Of a stretch of DNA of 64,000 nucleotides, positions 44,363-54,366 are shown one piece after another (within the stretch, counting starts at the first letter, position 1; every line of letters starts with the position of its first letter). Position numbers and translations under genes: made by a program. Below the pieces are notes generated by a model that was not told where the DNA came from, did not search any database, and saw only the letters and a list, made by a program, of their open reading frames with translations. Origin of the DNA: an uncultured Prochlorococcus sp. (GTDB lineage Bacteria; Cyanobacteriota; Cyanobacteriia; PCC-6307; Cyanobiaceae); the NCBI GenBank assembly GCA_902617605.1, contig CACMXO010000001.1, positions 1-64,000 on the forward strand. Reading direction: 5' to 3'.

Positions 44363-47007
44363 TTAGCTAATGTTTTTTGCAAATAATTTTTAGCATAATC
44401 TAAAGCATCACTTAACTTATCAATATCTTTAGCACCTGCTTGAGCAAAGTTAGGCTTTCCTCCTCCACCTCCTGAACAAATTCTTGCAATCTCATTAATT
44501 AATTTACCTGCATGCAATCCTATTTTTACTACATCATCACCTAAAGAAACTACAAATAACAACTTTCTATTTTCTGGATTTGGTATTCCCCCAAGAATCA
44601 CTATTGCTTTATTTCCTAAATGAGAAGTTAAATTAAGTGCTGCAGATTGCAAAGAATTCCCATCTAAGCCATCAATCTGATTTACTAAAATTGAAAAAGA
44701 ATTTACTATTTCTGCGGATGATTTTATAGAAGAGTATTTAAAATATGCAATTTCATCTTTCATTTTTTGTATCTCTTTATTCTTATTAATAAGCTCTGCT
44801 TGCAAATTATTAACCCTTTCAAAAAGTTGATTAGGATTTGCTTTTAACAAATCACTTAGTTGGTTTACTAATGCATTTCTATCACTGAAATAGTCTAATG
44901 CTGATTGGCCTGATAATGCTTCGATTCTTCTGACTCCAGCTGAGATTCCTTCCTCACTAATTATTTTGAAAGAACCTAATTCGGATGTAGTTTTAACATG
45001 TGTCCCACCACAAAGTTCCATTGAAACTCCTGGTACATTAACGACGCGCACTTCATCATCATATTTTTCTCCAAACATGGCGACTGCGCCCTTTTCAAGA
45101 GCCTCACTCTTAGACATATTTTTTATTTCTAGGGCATGATTTTCCATAATCCAAGAGTTAACTAAAGTCTCAATCTTAGAAATTTGATCTTTAGAAATAG
45201 GATTAGAGGAATTAAAGTCAAATCGTAATTTATTAAAGGCTACTAAAGAACCTTTCTGTCCAACACTTTCATTAATAACTGATTTAAGTGCAGATTGTAA
45301 TAAATGAGTAGCTGTATGATTTGCAGCAGCCTTAGCTCTACTAGAAGAGCTAACGTTAGTCTTAACTTTTTGTCCAATAGTTAATTTTCCTTTTTTGATC
45401 GTTCCATAATGTAAAAAAACATTTTTCTTTCTCATGACATTATCAACCAAGACCTCAACATCATTTGAAAATATCGTTCCAATATCACCAACTTGCCCGC
45501 CAGATTCTCCATAAAAAGTTGTCTGATCAAGAACAATTAAAACTTTCTGACCTTCAGTTGCTTCCTTAACTAATGTTGAATCCAAGAATATACCCTTTAT
45601 TTCAGCTTCCGAAAGAAGTGACTTATAACCATTAAAAACAGTTTTGTTAAAAAGATCTATTTCTCGCTCTAATGATCCCTCTAATGTCAAATCAATATTA
45701 CTTGAAGCAGCTTTAGCTCTCTCTTTTTGTACATTCATTTCTTCTTCAAAACCCTTTACATCTACACTGATACTATGTTCTTCAGCAATTTCTACAGTAA
45801 GTTCTAGAGGAAATCCATAAGTATCATAAAGTTCAAAAGCTTTAAAACCAGAAATTAATTTCTGCCCTGAAGAAATTAACTCATCTAGCAATTTCTCTCC
45901 TCTTTCAAGAGTTTCCCTAAATCTTATTTCTTCAATTTTTATCTCATTCAAAATTAAATCATTATTATTTTTTAAATCAGGATAATTATTTTGCATTAAG
46001 TTAATTCCGACAGTAGCAATATGAGGTAAAAATTCATTTGTTATACCTAATAATCTGCCATGTCTGACCATTCTTCTAATAAGCCTTCTTAATATATATC
46101 CCCTACCGAGATTACTTGCTGATACTCCATCAGAAATTAAATGAATAACAGCTCTTGAATGATCACCAATGATTTTTAAAGAAATTTTGTTTTTATCATC
46201 TGAAGAAAAATAATCAATATTTGCAATCTCACAAATTTTTTGAATAATAGGAAAAATTAAATCTGTCTCATAGTTATTTTGCTTTTTTTGTAGTATTTGA
46301 GCCATCCTTTCAAGACCCATTCCTGTATCAATATTTTTAAATTTTAAATCTGTCAATTTTCCATTAGGATCACGATTATATTGCATAAAAACAAGATTAT
46401 AAAATTCAATAAAACGATCTCCATCTTCTAAATCAATATTCTGCAGACCCTTTTCAGGATGAAAATCATAATAAAGTTCTGAACAAGGTCCACATGGACC
46501 TGTTTTGCCAGATGACCAAAAATTATCTTCCTCACCTAGTTTGACTATCCTATCTGGATGGATACCAATTTCATCTCTCCAAATTTTTGCAGACTCTTCG
46601 TCTTCGTGAAAAACACTCACAATTATATTTTCAACAGAAAGTTGATAAATATTAGTAACTAATTCCCAAGCCCATTGAATAGCCTCTCGTTTAAAATAAT
46701 CTCCAAAAGAGAAATTACCAAGCATTTCAAAAAAAGTGTGGTGTCTAGCTGTAACTCCAACGTTTTCTATATCGTTTGTTCTGATGCACTTTTGGCTAGA
46801 TGTAGCCCTTTTTGATGGTCTTTCTTTTAAACCTAAAAAAACTGGTTTAAAAGGTAGCATTCCAGCAATTGTGAGCATAACAGTAGGGTCATCTGGAATC
46901 AAAGATGCACTTGGAATGATTTTATGTAATTTTTCACTGTAAAATTTTAAAAAAGCATTTCTTATCTCATCTCCAGTAACTATTTTTTTTATTAGATGAG
47001 ATGTCAT
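44347..47007 (-). CDS. alaS: Alanyl-tRNA synthetase
   Basis: 886-aa class II synthetase. Catalytic N-terminus ([39 protein letters not shown]), editing domain with NHTATHLLQ and CGGTH metal motifs, and C-terminal DHHA1/C-Ala part with [15 protein letters not shown]. Full length. Its 5' side faces flv3, about 120 bp away. Confidence 0.98.
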   Translation of the reverse strand: MTSHLIKKIVTGDEIRNAFLKFYSEKLHKIIPSASLIPDDPTVMLTIAGMLPFKPVFLGLKERPSKRATSSQKCIRTNDIENVGVTARHHTFFEMLGNFSFGDYFKREAIQWAWELVTNIYQLSVENIIVSVFHEDEESAKIWRDEIGIHPDRIVKLGEEDNFWSSGKTGPCGPCSELYYDFHPEKGLQNIDLEDGDRFIEFYNLVFMQYNRDPNGKLTDLKFKNIDTGMGLERMAQILQKKQNNYETDLIFPIIQKICEIANIDYFSSDDKNKISLKIIGDHSRAVIHLISDGVSASNLGRGYILRRLIRRMVRHGRLLGITNEFLPHIATVGINLMQNNYPDLKNNNDLILNEIKIEEIRFRETLERGEKLLDELISSGQKLISGFKAFELYDTYGFPLELTVEIAEEHSISVDVKGFEEEMNVQKERAKAASSNIDLTLEGSLEREIDLFNKTVFNGYKSLLSEAEIKGIFLDSTLVKEATEGQKVLIVLDQTTFYGESGGQVGDIGTIFSNDVEVLVDNVMRKKNVFLHYGTIKKGKLTIGQKVKTNVSSSSRAKAAANHTATHLLQSALKSVINESVGQKGSLVAFNKLRFDFNSSNPISKDQISKIETLVNSWIMENHALEIKNMSKSEALEKGAVAMFGEKYDDEVRVVNVPGVSMELCGGTHVKTTSELGSFKIISEEGISAGVRRIEALSGQSALDYFSDRNALVNQLSDLLKANPNQLFERVNNLQAELINKNKEIQKMKDEIAYFKYSSIKSSAEIVNSFSILVNQIDGLDGNSLQSAALNLTSHLGNKAIVILGGIPNPENRKLLFVVSLGDDVVKIGLHAGKLINEIARICSGGGGGKPNFAQAGAKDIDKLSDALDYAKNYLQKTLANHSDK

Positions 47008-47126
47008 TTATCCAGAATAAAAAGATTAAAAATTAAAGAAAAGCGTAATTTCGGTTATTTCGCAAAAATAATCACGCGAATTTATATTCTATATAACTAA
47101 AGTTAATTTATAAAGCTAATTATTCT

Positions 47127-48902
47127 ATGATAGCCTCTGCCCAGACAAGTAATTCTAAATTGGCACAAACTAATAACAAGTTGACGGTTCAATCTCAAGA
47201 CTTTGCTGATGATACTTGTGCCATAAGATCTTTGGATTGGGATCGCAGTAGATTTGACATTGAATTTGGTTTAAGAAATGGTACTACTTACAATAGTTTT
47301 ATTATTAAAGGCGAAAAACTAGCAATTATTGATACAAGTCACGCAAAGTTCGAAGCATTATGGTTTGAAGAATTACTGAAAAAGGTAAATCCGCAAGAAG
47401 TTGATTATCTAATTACTAGCCATACAGAACCTGATCATTCTGGATTAATAGGTAATCTTTTAGAATTAAACCAAAACATCACAGTTGTTGGATCAAAATT
47501 AGCACTTAAATTTATTGAAGACCAAATACATATTCCCTTTAAACGTCTGGAGGTTAAGAGTGGAGAGTTTTTAAATCTGGGAATTAATCCTAATAGTGGA
47601 TTAGAACATAATATTGAATTTATAAGTGCACCAAATTTACATTGGCCAGATACCATATTTTCATATGATCACAGCACAAATGTTCTCTATACGTGCGATG
47701 CATTTGGACTCCATTATTGTTCTGACGAATTTTTTGACACTGATCAAAAAGAAATATACGATGATTTCCGTTTTTATTACGATTGCCTTATGGGTCCAAA
47801 CGCTAGAAGCGTTATGCAGGCAATTAAAAGAATAGATAAGCTACCTGAATTAAAAACAATAGCTGTTGGTCATGGGCCTTTGCTCCATAATCAGGTCAAT
47901 TTTTGGAAAGGAAAATATCTAGAATGGAGTAGTAATAAAAGCAAAGGCAATGATTTTGTGTCAGTTTGCTACATAAGCGACTATGGTTATTGTGATCGAC
48001 TAAGTCAAGCGATATCTCATGGAATAAGCAAAGCAGATGCCCAGGTTCAGTTAATTGATTTAAGATCTTCTGACCCGCAAGAATTAACAAGTTTAATTTC
48101 CGAATCAAAAGCAGTAGTTATTCCCACATGGCCAGTTGACGCAGATAATGAATTAAAAGAATCTCTCGGAACTTTATTTGCAGCACTAAAACCAAAACAA
48201 TTTACTGCAGTTTATGATGCATTTGGTGGAAATGATGAACCAATAGATTCCTTAGCAAATAAATTAAGAGAACTCGGTCAAAAAGAAGCTTTCTCTCCCT
48301 TAAGAGTTAAAAATATTCCAGATCCCATTGTTTATCAACAATTCGAAGAAGCTGGAACTGACTTGGGTCAATTGATCAATAAAAAGAAGAATATTGCCTC
48401 TATGAAGAGCCTTGATTCAAATTTAGATAAAGCGCTAGGGAGATTAAGTGGAGGATTATATGTAGTTACAGCGAGCCAAGGCGAAGGATCTACATTTAGA
48501 CAAAGTGCAATGGTCGCAAGTTGGGTTAGTCAAGCAAGCTTTTCTCCACCAGGTATTACAGTTGCAGTAGCAAAAGATAGAGCAATTGAATCATATATGC
48601 AAGTTGGGAAAGGTTTTGTTGTGAATATTCTTAGAGAAGATAACTATCAAAAAATGTTCAGACATTTTTTAAAAAGATTTGCCCCTGGAGCTGATAGATT
48701 TGCAGATGTAGATGTAATTTGCAATATCGCTGAAGGAGGACCAGTTCTTTCAGATTCACTCGCCTTTTTAGATTGTAAAGTTAGTTCCAGGCTAGAGACT
48801 CCAGACCATTGGTTAATTTACGGAATAGTTGAAAATGGTAATGTTTCTGACTTATCATGCAAGACAGCAGTTCATCACAGAAAAGTTGCTAATCATTATT
48901 AA
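47127..48902 (+). CDS. flv3: Flavodiiron protein Flv3 (canonical diiron ligands)
   Basis: Cyanobacterial flavodiiron protein that works with Flv1 to reduce O2 to water using photosynthetic electrons. 591 aa: beta-lactamase-like domain (residues ~30-270), flavodoxin domain (~275-420) and a flavin-reductase domain (~430-590). The diiron ligands are complete, with SHTEPDHSG (H-x-E-x-D-H), then CDAFG and VGHGP. This makes it the Flv3-type partner. Its final codons (RKVANHY, stop) recur as relics downstream. Confidence 0.93.
   Translation: MIASAQTSNSKLAQTNNKLTVQSQDFADDTCAIRSLDWDRSRFDIEFGLRNGTTYNSFIIKGEKLAIIDTSHAKFEALWFEELLKKVNPQEVDYLITSHTEPDHSGLIGNLLELNQNITVVGSKLALKFIEDQIHIPFKRLEVKSGEFLNLGINPNSGLEHNIEFISAPNLHWPDTIFSYDHSTNVLYTCDAFGLHYCSDEFFDTDQKEIYDDFRFYYDCLMGPNARSVMQAIKRIDKLPELKTIAVGHGPLLHNQVNFWKGKYLEWSSNKSKGNDFVSVCYISDYGYCDRLSQAISHGISKADAQVQLIDLRSSDPQELTSLISESKAVVIPTWPVDADNELKESLGTLFAALKPKQFTAVYDAFGGNDEPIDSLANKLRELGQKEAFSPLRVKNIPDPIVYQQFEEAGTDLGQLINKKKNIASMKSLDSNLDKALGRLSGGLYVVTASQGEGSTFRQSAMVASWVSQASFSPPGITVAVAKDRAIESYMQVGKGFVVNILREDNYQKMFRHFLKRFAPGADRFADVDVICNIAEGGPVLSDSLAFLDCKVSSRLETPDHWLIYGIVENGNVSDLSCKTAVHHRKVANHY
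48879..48902 (+). repeat. True flv3 3' end
   Basis: Codons for RKVANHY plus TAA. A 20/24 match recurs at 49904-49927 and a shorter one at 49846-49858. Confidence 0.7.
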
Positions 48903-49014
48903 ATACTACTTTTAAGATTTCACTCCCGAAAACCTAGTAATATGTCCTTCTAATAATCTAGAAAAATATAATTATTATAGATTGTATATTCAATAGCAGC
49001 GAAAAGTATTTTAT

Positions 49015-49593
49015 ATGAAAAAACGCATTGCAATTATTACTGCTTTGTTGTCATTGATGCCAATGGGAAAAACGGTTTTAATAGGAACTGGTGCTGTTAT
49101 ATCGAGTGCTGGATTTATGCTTGCTGCTTCTGAAAAAGCATATGCAGAGAATGCAGAGTTCTATTATAAGAGGGCAATTAACAAAGCAGAAGAAGGTGAT
49201 TTTTATGGAGCGATTGCTGATTACAGCAAAGCAATTGAGATTAATCCAAGGTATTCAAAGGCGTATAACAATCGTGGAAATGCAAAGCGTGCTTTAAAGG
49301 ATTATGACGGAGCGATTGCTGATTACAGCAAAGCAATCGAAATTAATTCAAATAGTGAATTGGCATATTTCAACCGTGGAAATACAAAGGGTTCTTTAAA
49401 GGATTATGACGGAGCGATTGCTGATTACAGCAAAACAATCGAAATTAATCCAAATAATGGAAGTGCTTATAAGAATCGCGGTATTGCGAAGGAGTTAATA
49501 GGAGATTTGAAAGGTGCATGTGCTGATTGGAGAAGAGCATCCGCTATGGGTCTTAAAAAGACTGATCTGTGGATATTGACCCAATGCTATTAA
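49015..49593 (+). CDS. Secreted TPR-repeat protein
   Basis: 192 aa. N-terminal signal peptide or anchor (ITALLSLMPMGKTVLIGTGA, then ISSAGFMLAASEKAYA as likely cleavage site). It is followed by three to four 34-residue TPR units of the form DGAIADYSKAIEINP and a final ADWRRASAMG. Probably a periplasmic or thylakoid-lumen protein-interaction scaffold; the partner is unknown. It is inserted between flv3 and flv1, which are typically adjacent, and is followed by relics of the flv3 end. Confidence 0.85.
   Translation: MKKRIAIITALLSLMPMGKTVLIGTGAVISSAGFMLAASEKAYAENAEFYYKRAINKAEEGDFYGAIADYSKAIEINPRYSKAYNNRGNAKRALKDYDGAIADYSKAIEINSNSELAYFNRGNTKGSLKDYDGAIADYSKTIEINPNNGSAYKNRGIAKELIGDLKGACADWRRASAMGLKKTDLWILTQCY
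49190..49460 (+). repeat. Near-identical 102-bp units within the TPR gene
   Basis: The segment starting CTTTAAAGGATTATGACGG occurs at 49292 and again at 49394 with almost no change over about 55 bp. A more diverged unit begins near 49190. Period 102 bp equals one 34-residue TPR, indicating recent duplication. Confidence 0.8.
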
Positions 49594-49752
49594 AAAATTT
49601 TTTCTCCGCTCCCAACTTGTCGAGGAAATAAACATTGCGAGCGTTTTATAAATCCCCTCAAATATCTTTATCGAATGATTTATGTATGAGGCATAGATCA
49701 TTGTTTCTATAAGCCAACCTTCAACAATCCCGCTTACTTTAAAATTTCTCAT
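49495..49752 (-). CDS. Possible small protein antisense to TPR gene end (uncertain)
   Basis: Frame of 85 codons starting MRNFKVSGIVEGWLIETMIY, with a GGAGGG ribosome-like site upstream on the minus strand. The first ~60 residues look protein-like, while the end overlaps the TPR gene by 99 bp and is low-complexity. It may be a truncated gene left in the insert. Confidence 0.3.
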   Translation of the reverse strand: MRNFKVSGIVEGWLIETMIYASYINHSIKIFEGIYKTLAMFISSTSWERRKNFLIALGQYPQISLFKTHSGCSSPISTCTFQISY

Positions 49753-49845
49753 GGGATGACCCTCCATAATTGATTAGATGTTTAGTCATTACTAGAATTT
49801 TCAGATGTTAGAATACACAAAATTTTCTTAGGGTAAAGTGATACC

Positions 49846-49858
49846 GAAAGTCGCTAAT
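49846..49858 (+). repeat. Partial flv3-end relic
   Basis: GAAAGTCGCTAAT, encoding K-V-A-N in the flv3 frame (GTT to GTC, synonymous). Short, so less certain than the copy at 49904. Confidence 0.45.
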
Positions 49859-49903
49859 AAAATTGAAAAGCAATTGGAAGTTCCTTCAAGACTTGTTCTG
49901 AAA

Positions 49904-49927
49904 AGGAAAGTCGCTATTCATTATTAG
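49904..49927 (+). repeat. flv3 3'-end relic (att-like)
   Basis: Codons AGG AAA GTC GCT ATT CAT TAT TAG give RKVAIHY plus stop, against RKVANHY plus stop at the true flv3 end. 20/24 bases match; two differences are synonymous (Arg, Val) and one is a stop-codon swap. Confidence 0.7.
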
Positions 49928-49943
49928 AAAATAAGTCTTTAAA

Positions 49944-51746
49944 ATGTCAAATATGAATATAGATTTACTTGAAGAAAATCAAAACTTATCAAAATTTGAA
50001 ATTACCGAAAATTTTTCTTGTGTAAGATTCTTAGACAAAAATAAAGAAAGATTTGAACTTGAATTTAACCTTGAAAAAGGAACCTCTTTTAATACTTTTT
50101 TCATTAGAAGTCATGAAGAACTTTTTATTATTCATCCCCCTGAAAAACAATATTTAAATTCATTTAATAAAGTAATTTCTAGGTTTTGCGATCAATTTAA
50201 ATTAAATAAAATCAACTTCATTTCTGGTCATATTAATCCCCAAATTATTGAAACCATAAAAAATATAAGTACCCAATTTCAAAACACAACTATTACTTGC
50301 TCTAATCCAGGTTATAAACTTATTAGCGAACTTTGGAATCAAAGAAATCCTACCTTAGAAAACTTTATTGAAATTGACTTACCTAAAATAAACATAATTA
50401 AAAAAGAACTTAATTTAGTTTTAGATAACATTTCACTAGAGTTAATTCCTATTCCAACAGCACGTTGGCCTGGGGGCCTGATAATTTATGAGCGTAATCA
50501 AGAAATACTTCTTAGTGAAAAAATTTTCTCTGCACATATTGCATCTAAATATTGGTCTGAAACAAATCGAATTAGTACAGAAATTGATAGGAAGCATTTT
50601 TATGATTGTTTAATGGCACCAATGTCTAATCAAGTAGTATCAATAACTGAAAAAATCGCAGGTTATGACATTCAAACTATTGCACCATTACATGGTCCCG
50701 CAATCGAATATAGCTTAAAAAGCTTTTTAAATGACTATATTAGATGGGGAGATAACCTCTCAAGAAATAATCCTAAAATCGCTCTAATATATGCAAGTGC
50801 GTATGGAAATACAGCCTCAATAGGTGATGCATTGGCTAAAGGGATAAATAGAACCTCTGTAGAAGTTGAAAGTATTAATTGTGAATTTACACCTAATGAT
50901 GCACTTGTAAAATCTATCCAAAATGCTGATGGTTACTTAATAGGCTCACCCACACTGGGTGGTCACGCCCCAACTCCTATAGTTAGTGCACTAGGAACAT
51001 TGCTAGCAGAGGGTAATAGAGATAAGCCAGTCGGAATTTTTGGCAGTTTTGGCTGGAGCGGTGAAGCTATAGATTTACTTGAAACAAAATTAAAAGACGG
51101 TGGTTTTAAGTTTAGTTTTGACCCTATAAGGATTAAATTTAGTCCAAATAAACCAAAGATTAAAGAGTTAGAAGAAATAGGAACTCACTTTGGAAGAAAA
51201 ATTATAAAAAAAGCAAAGAAAAAACCTAGAAAGTCTGATACAGGAATGATTACAAGCAAAACGGATCCAAAGCTACAAGCTCTTGGAAGAGTAATTGGTT
51301 CACTTTGTGTCCTGACAGCTTCTAAAGGCAAAGATGAGAATAATATTAAAGGAGCTATGCTTGCATCTTGGGTTAGTCAAGCAAGTTTTTCTCCGCCCGG
51401 GTTAAGTATTGCGGTAGCAAAAGATAGATCGGTAGAGTCTCTTCTACAAATAGGAGATTCATTCGCTTTAAATATTCTTAGCGAAAAAGATTATAAAGAA
51501 CCTTTAAAAAGATTCACAAAGCCCTTTGCGCCGGGAGAAGATAGATTTGAGGGAATAAATATTGAATTAACTCCTAATGAACAGATAATCATTCCAGAAT
51601 CGCTCGCATGGTTAGATGCTTCTGTAAAAGAGAGAATGGAATGTGGAGATCATTGGGTAATTTACGCCGAAGTACTACACGGTAATATACTAAGATCCGA
51701 TAGTCTAACGGCAGTTCATCACCGCAAAACAGGTGCTAACTATTAA
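49944..51746 (+). CDS. flv1: Flavodiiron protein Flv1 (non-canonical diiron site)
   Basis: 600-aa partner of Flv3 with the same three domains: beta-lactamase-like, flavodoxin (from IALIYASAYGNTASIGDAL) and flavin reductase (from LGRVIGSLCVLTAS). The diiron ligands are replaced: SGHINPQII instead of H-x-E-x-D-H, PTARWPG with Arg, and LSEKIFSAH with Lys where Asp is expected. This is the known Flv1/Flv4 pattern. An FMN reductase gene follows 17 bp downstream. Confidence 0.93.
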   Translation: MSNMNIDLLEENQNLSKFEITENFSCVRFLDKNKERFELEFNLEKGTSFNTFFIRSHEELFIIHPPEKQYLNSFNKVISRFCDQFKLNKINFISGHINPQIIETIKNISTQFQNTTITCSNPGYKLISELWNQRNPTLENFIEIDLPKINIIKKELNLVLDNISLELIPIPTARWPGGLIIYERNQEILLSEKIFSAHIASKYWSETNRISTEIDRKHFYDCLMAPMSNQVVSITEKIAGYDIQTIAPLHGPAIEYSLKSFLNDYIRWGDNLSRNNPKIALIYASAYGNTASIGDALAKGINRTSVEVESINCEFTPNDALVKSIQNADGYLIGSPTLGGHAPTPIVSALGTLLAEGNRDKPVGIFGSFGWSGEAIDLLETKLKDGGFKFSFDPIRIKFSPNKPKIKELEEIGTHFGRKIIKKAKKKPRKSDTGMITSKTDPKLQALGRVIGSLCVLTASKGKDENNIKGAMLASWVSQASFSPPGLSIAVAKDRSVESLLQIGDSFALNILSEKDYKEPLKRFTKPFAPGEDRFEGINIELTPNEQIIIPESLAWLDASVKERMECGDHWVIYAEVLHGNILRSDSLTAVHHRKTGANY

Positions 51747-51763
51747 ATTTATTTATCTAATTT

Positions 51764-52288
51764 ATGACTGAAACAAAAGATCTGATAATCATTACAGCTA
51801 GTTGTGGTAAAAATCTAGAACTTTCCGAAAAATTTCTTGAAAAAAGTAATGAATTTAAAATAAGTTCTGAAATTTTAGATCTTACCACTCTTGATATTCC
51901 ATTATTTAATCCAAGAATTCACAGCAAAGAAAATATTCCAAATGAAATAAAAGAATTAAAAAAAAAGCTTTTCAAGATTGAAAGATGGGTGATTTGTGCG
52001 CCTGAATATAATGGATCTATTCCTCCCATTCTCTCCAACTTCATAGCATGGCTTTCTATTTCGGGAGATGACTTTAGAAATTTATTTAATGGTCAACCGA
52101 TTGCAATTGCAACATTTTCTGGAGGCATAGGATTAGAACTGCTGACTTCATTACGCATTCAATTAGTACATTTAGGAAGTCAAGTATTAGGGAGACAACT
52201 TTTGTCCTCATATAGTAAACCTATAGATACAAAAACTATTGAAGATATTATTCAAAGACTTTTACAAATGAAAAAATTAAAAACATAA
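51764..52288 (+). CDS. NADPH-dependent FMN reductase family protein
   Basis: 174-aa flavodoxin-like oxidoreductase (FMN_red family: azo/chromate/quinone reductases). The conserved APEYNGSIPPILSNFIAWLS and IATFSGGIGLELLTSLRIQLVHLG match the FMN-binding and dimer regions. It directly follows flv1 and may supply reduced flavin or act in oxidative-stress defence. Confidence 0.85.
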   Translation: MTETKDLIIITASCGKNLELSEKFLEKSNEFKISSEILDLTTLDIPLFNPRIHSKENIPNEIKELKKKLFKIERWVICAPEYNGSIPPILSNFIAWLSISGDDFRNLFNGQPIAIATFSGGIGLELLTSLRIQLVHLGSQVLGRQLLSSYSKPIDTKTIEDIIQRLLQMKKLKT

Positions 52289-52310
52289 ACATTTAAAACC
52301 TAATAAAATT

Positions 52311-54101
52311 TCATCCTTTTTCATTCCAAACTTTCAAAATCTCTTTAGCCATAGGCAGTGCATGAACAGATCCCCCACCAGGAGTATTTTGTGCAAAAGC
52401 AACTACAAGTAATTCGCTTTTTTCAGAAGGAGTAAAGCAAACGAACCAAGCGTGATCTAATCCACCTTCCCCATCTTCAGCAGTTCCAGTTTTGCCTGAA
52501 ACTGGAGGTAAATTTGAAACTCCATAATTAATTGATACTCCTGTGCCAGACTCTACTACTTTCCTGAGACCATTTTTTATCAACTGAATATTATTTGAGT
52601 CAATATCGATTTTTATAGGTTTTTTATCTGAAAGATTTTCTTCATCTTTTTTAACTAAATAGGGAGTAACTAGATAGCCTCCATTTGCAATTGCAGCATA
52701 TGCTCTAGCAATTTGAATAGGGGTAACTTGTACAACAAATTGTCCAATAGACATACTCGCAATATCTTCTGGAACCCAAGGGGTTCTTCCTGGCTGCCCC
52801 CATCCTCTGCCTTCTTTAGCCCATTCACTACTCGCTACTAGTCCTATATTTTCTTGTTCAGAAATTTCAATTCCGGATAAAGAATTAAAACCAAGCTTTC
52901 GTGAGACCTTATGAATTTCATCAACTCCTACTCCATATCCTACTTGATAAAAAAATGTATTACTAGAAACTCTTAAGGCATCTTCATAACCTATTACCCC
53001 AAAGCCTAAATCATTATGCTCTCTAAAGCATTGGCTCCCATAAGTTATACATGGTTTCGTATCTAACATTGTTTCTCTTGGGAATTTTCCACTTTCCAAG
53101 CCAGCTAAAGCCGTCACAATTTTCCAAACGCTTCCTGGATCGTAGGCATTTAATGCTCTGTTAAATAAGGGTTTTTCAGGAGAATTAAACAGTTTATTAT
53201 ATTCTTCCTTAGGTTTAAAATCCTTTGAGAAAAAATTTAAATCAAATGTAGGTTTACTTGCCATTGCTCTTATTGCACCATCTCTTGGATCCATTACTAT
53301 TATGGCTCCTGCTTTTTTATCTTTAAGAACTTCCTCAGCAACTAATTGCAGATTAAGGTCGATTGTTAGTTCAATATCATTACCTTGTACTGGAGGTTTT
53401 ATACCCAATGATCTTTGAAATTTTCCTAATGAATTCACTTCAACCATTTCTCCACCCCATTCACCTCTTATATGATCTTCGTAAACATATTCAATTCCAG
53501 TTCTACCGATTAAGTCATTTAGTTTATAACCATTCTTAGATAAGAATTTATATTCTAATTCAGTAATTGGCTGAGTATACCCAATAACATGAGCAGCAAG
53601 AGATTTATAAGGATAACTTCTAATTAATTTGGTAGCTATTTCAAAACTAATTAAATTACTCTCATTCTCTTTAAATTTTATTAATTGATCTACATTTAAA
53701 TCCTCAAGAATATTTACTAAAAGTTTCTGATTTTTAAGACCATCAGAGTATTTTTTTTGAATTACATTTCTATCAATATTTAACAAGTTAGAAATACTTG
53801 ATTTATGTTTTTCCCAATTGCTTTTATTAACAGATTGAGGCTTTATTATTAAAGAATATTTAACTCTACTATCTGCTAAAACATTACTATTTTTATCTAG
53901 TATTCTTCCGCGTATTGGCTGTGAAGCAATAAGTCTGATCCTGTTCTCATCTGACATCTTCTTAAAAGATTCATAATTTAAAAGTTGTAAAAAAATTAAC
54001 CTAAATAGTATTAATAAAAAGGAAACAGAAGAAAAAATAAGTAAGACTAGAGGTTGTCTCTTTAATGAAAAAATGTTTTTGTTGGGACTTGTTTTTATCA
54101 A
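52311..54101 (-). CDS. mrdA: Penicillin-binding protein 2 (peptidoglycan transpeptidase)
   Basis: 596-aa class B PBP for cell elongation. One N-terminal membrane helix (LVLLIFSSVSFLLILFRLIF), a dimerisation domain, then transpeptidase motifs S-x-x-K in PGSVWKIV, S-x-N in VSSNTFFY and K-T-G in SGKTGTAE. The start is TTG at 54101, since the first internal ATG lies beyond the membrane helix. A 47-aa gene ends 11 bp upstream and is probably co-transcribed. Confidence 0.93.
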   Translation of the reverse strand: MIKTSPNKNIFSLKRQPLVLLIFSSVSFLLILFRLIFLQLLNYESFKKMSDENRIRLIASQPIRGRILDKNSNVLADSRVKYSLIIKPQSVNKSNWEKHKSSISNLLNIDRNVIQKKYSDGLKNQKLLVNILEDLNVDQLIKFKENESNLISFEIATKLIRSYPYKSLAAHVIGYTQPITELEYKFLSKNGYKLNDLIGRTGIEYVYEDHIRGEWGGEMVEVNSLGKFQRSLGIKPPVQGNDIELTIDLNLQLVAEEVLKDKKAGAIIVMDPRDGAIRAMASKPTFDLNFFSKDFKPKEEYNKLFNSPEKPLFNRALNAYDPGSVWKIVTALAGLESGKFPRETMLDTKPCITYGSQCFREHNDLGFGVIGYEDALRVSSNTFFYQVGYGVGVDEIHKVSRKLGFNSLSGIEISEQENIGLVASSEWAKEGRGWGQPGRTPWVPEDIASMSIGQFVVQVTPIQIARAYAAIANGGYLVTPYLVKKDEENLSDKKPIKIDIDSNNIQLIKNGLRKVVESGTGVSINYGVSNLPPVSGKTGTAEDGEGGLDHAWFVCFTPSEKSELLVVAFAQNTPGGGSVHALPMAKEILKVWNEKG

Positions 54102-54112
54102 AAATATAAAAT

Positions 54113-54256
54113 TTACTTAAATATTGTTTTTTCCAATAAAGCAATAGTTGATTTTATTTCTTTAAGTTTTACGATTAAATCTTCATAATCATTATCTTCA
54201 GTTTTCACATTAAAATGATCCTTTTCAATATTATTTGAATTCAAATTTTCACTCAT
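54113..54256 (-). CDS. Small acidic protein upstream of mrdA, 47 aa
   Basis: ATG-started frame MSENLNSNNIEKDHFNVKTE, then DNDYEDLIVKLKEIKSTIALLEKTIFK with a heptad-like helical end suggesting a short coiled coil. An AAGGA site lies upstream at suitable spacing. It is tightly linked to mrdA (11 bp) on the same strand. Function unknown; a PBP2-associated role is only positional inference. Confidence 0.55.
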   Translation of the reverse strand: MSENLNSNNIEKDHFNVKTEDNDYEDLIVKLKEIKSTIALLEKTIFK

Positions 54257-54366
54257 AAAATTTTTCCTTATTTTAAGCAATTATTCCAATTGATATAATC
54301 TTAATTAAGAAATTTATTTTTTCAAAATTATTTTAACTTTGATATTTAAAAAATATCAAAAACAAA

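Larger units (their letters stand above)
49594..49943. other. Spacer before flv1 with relics of the flv3 end
   Basis: About 350 bp. Apart from the doubtful minus-strand frame, it holds two short relics of the flv3 3' end (49846-49858, codons KVAN; 49904-49927, codons RKVAIHY and TAG) and the flv1 upstream region. Confidence 0.6.

Noticed and set aside
7463-47121. Shared TATAAAGCTAATT upstream of sufB and flv3
   Set aside because: A 13-bp AT-rich match between two sites is expected by chance in 64 kb; no supporting third site found.
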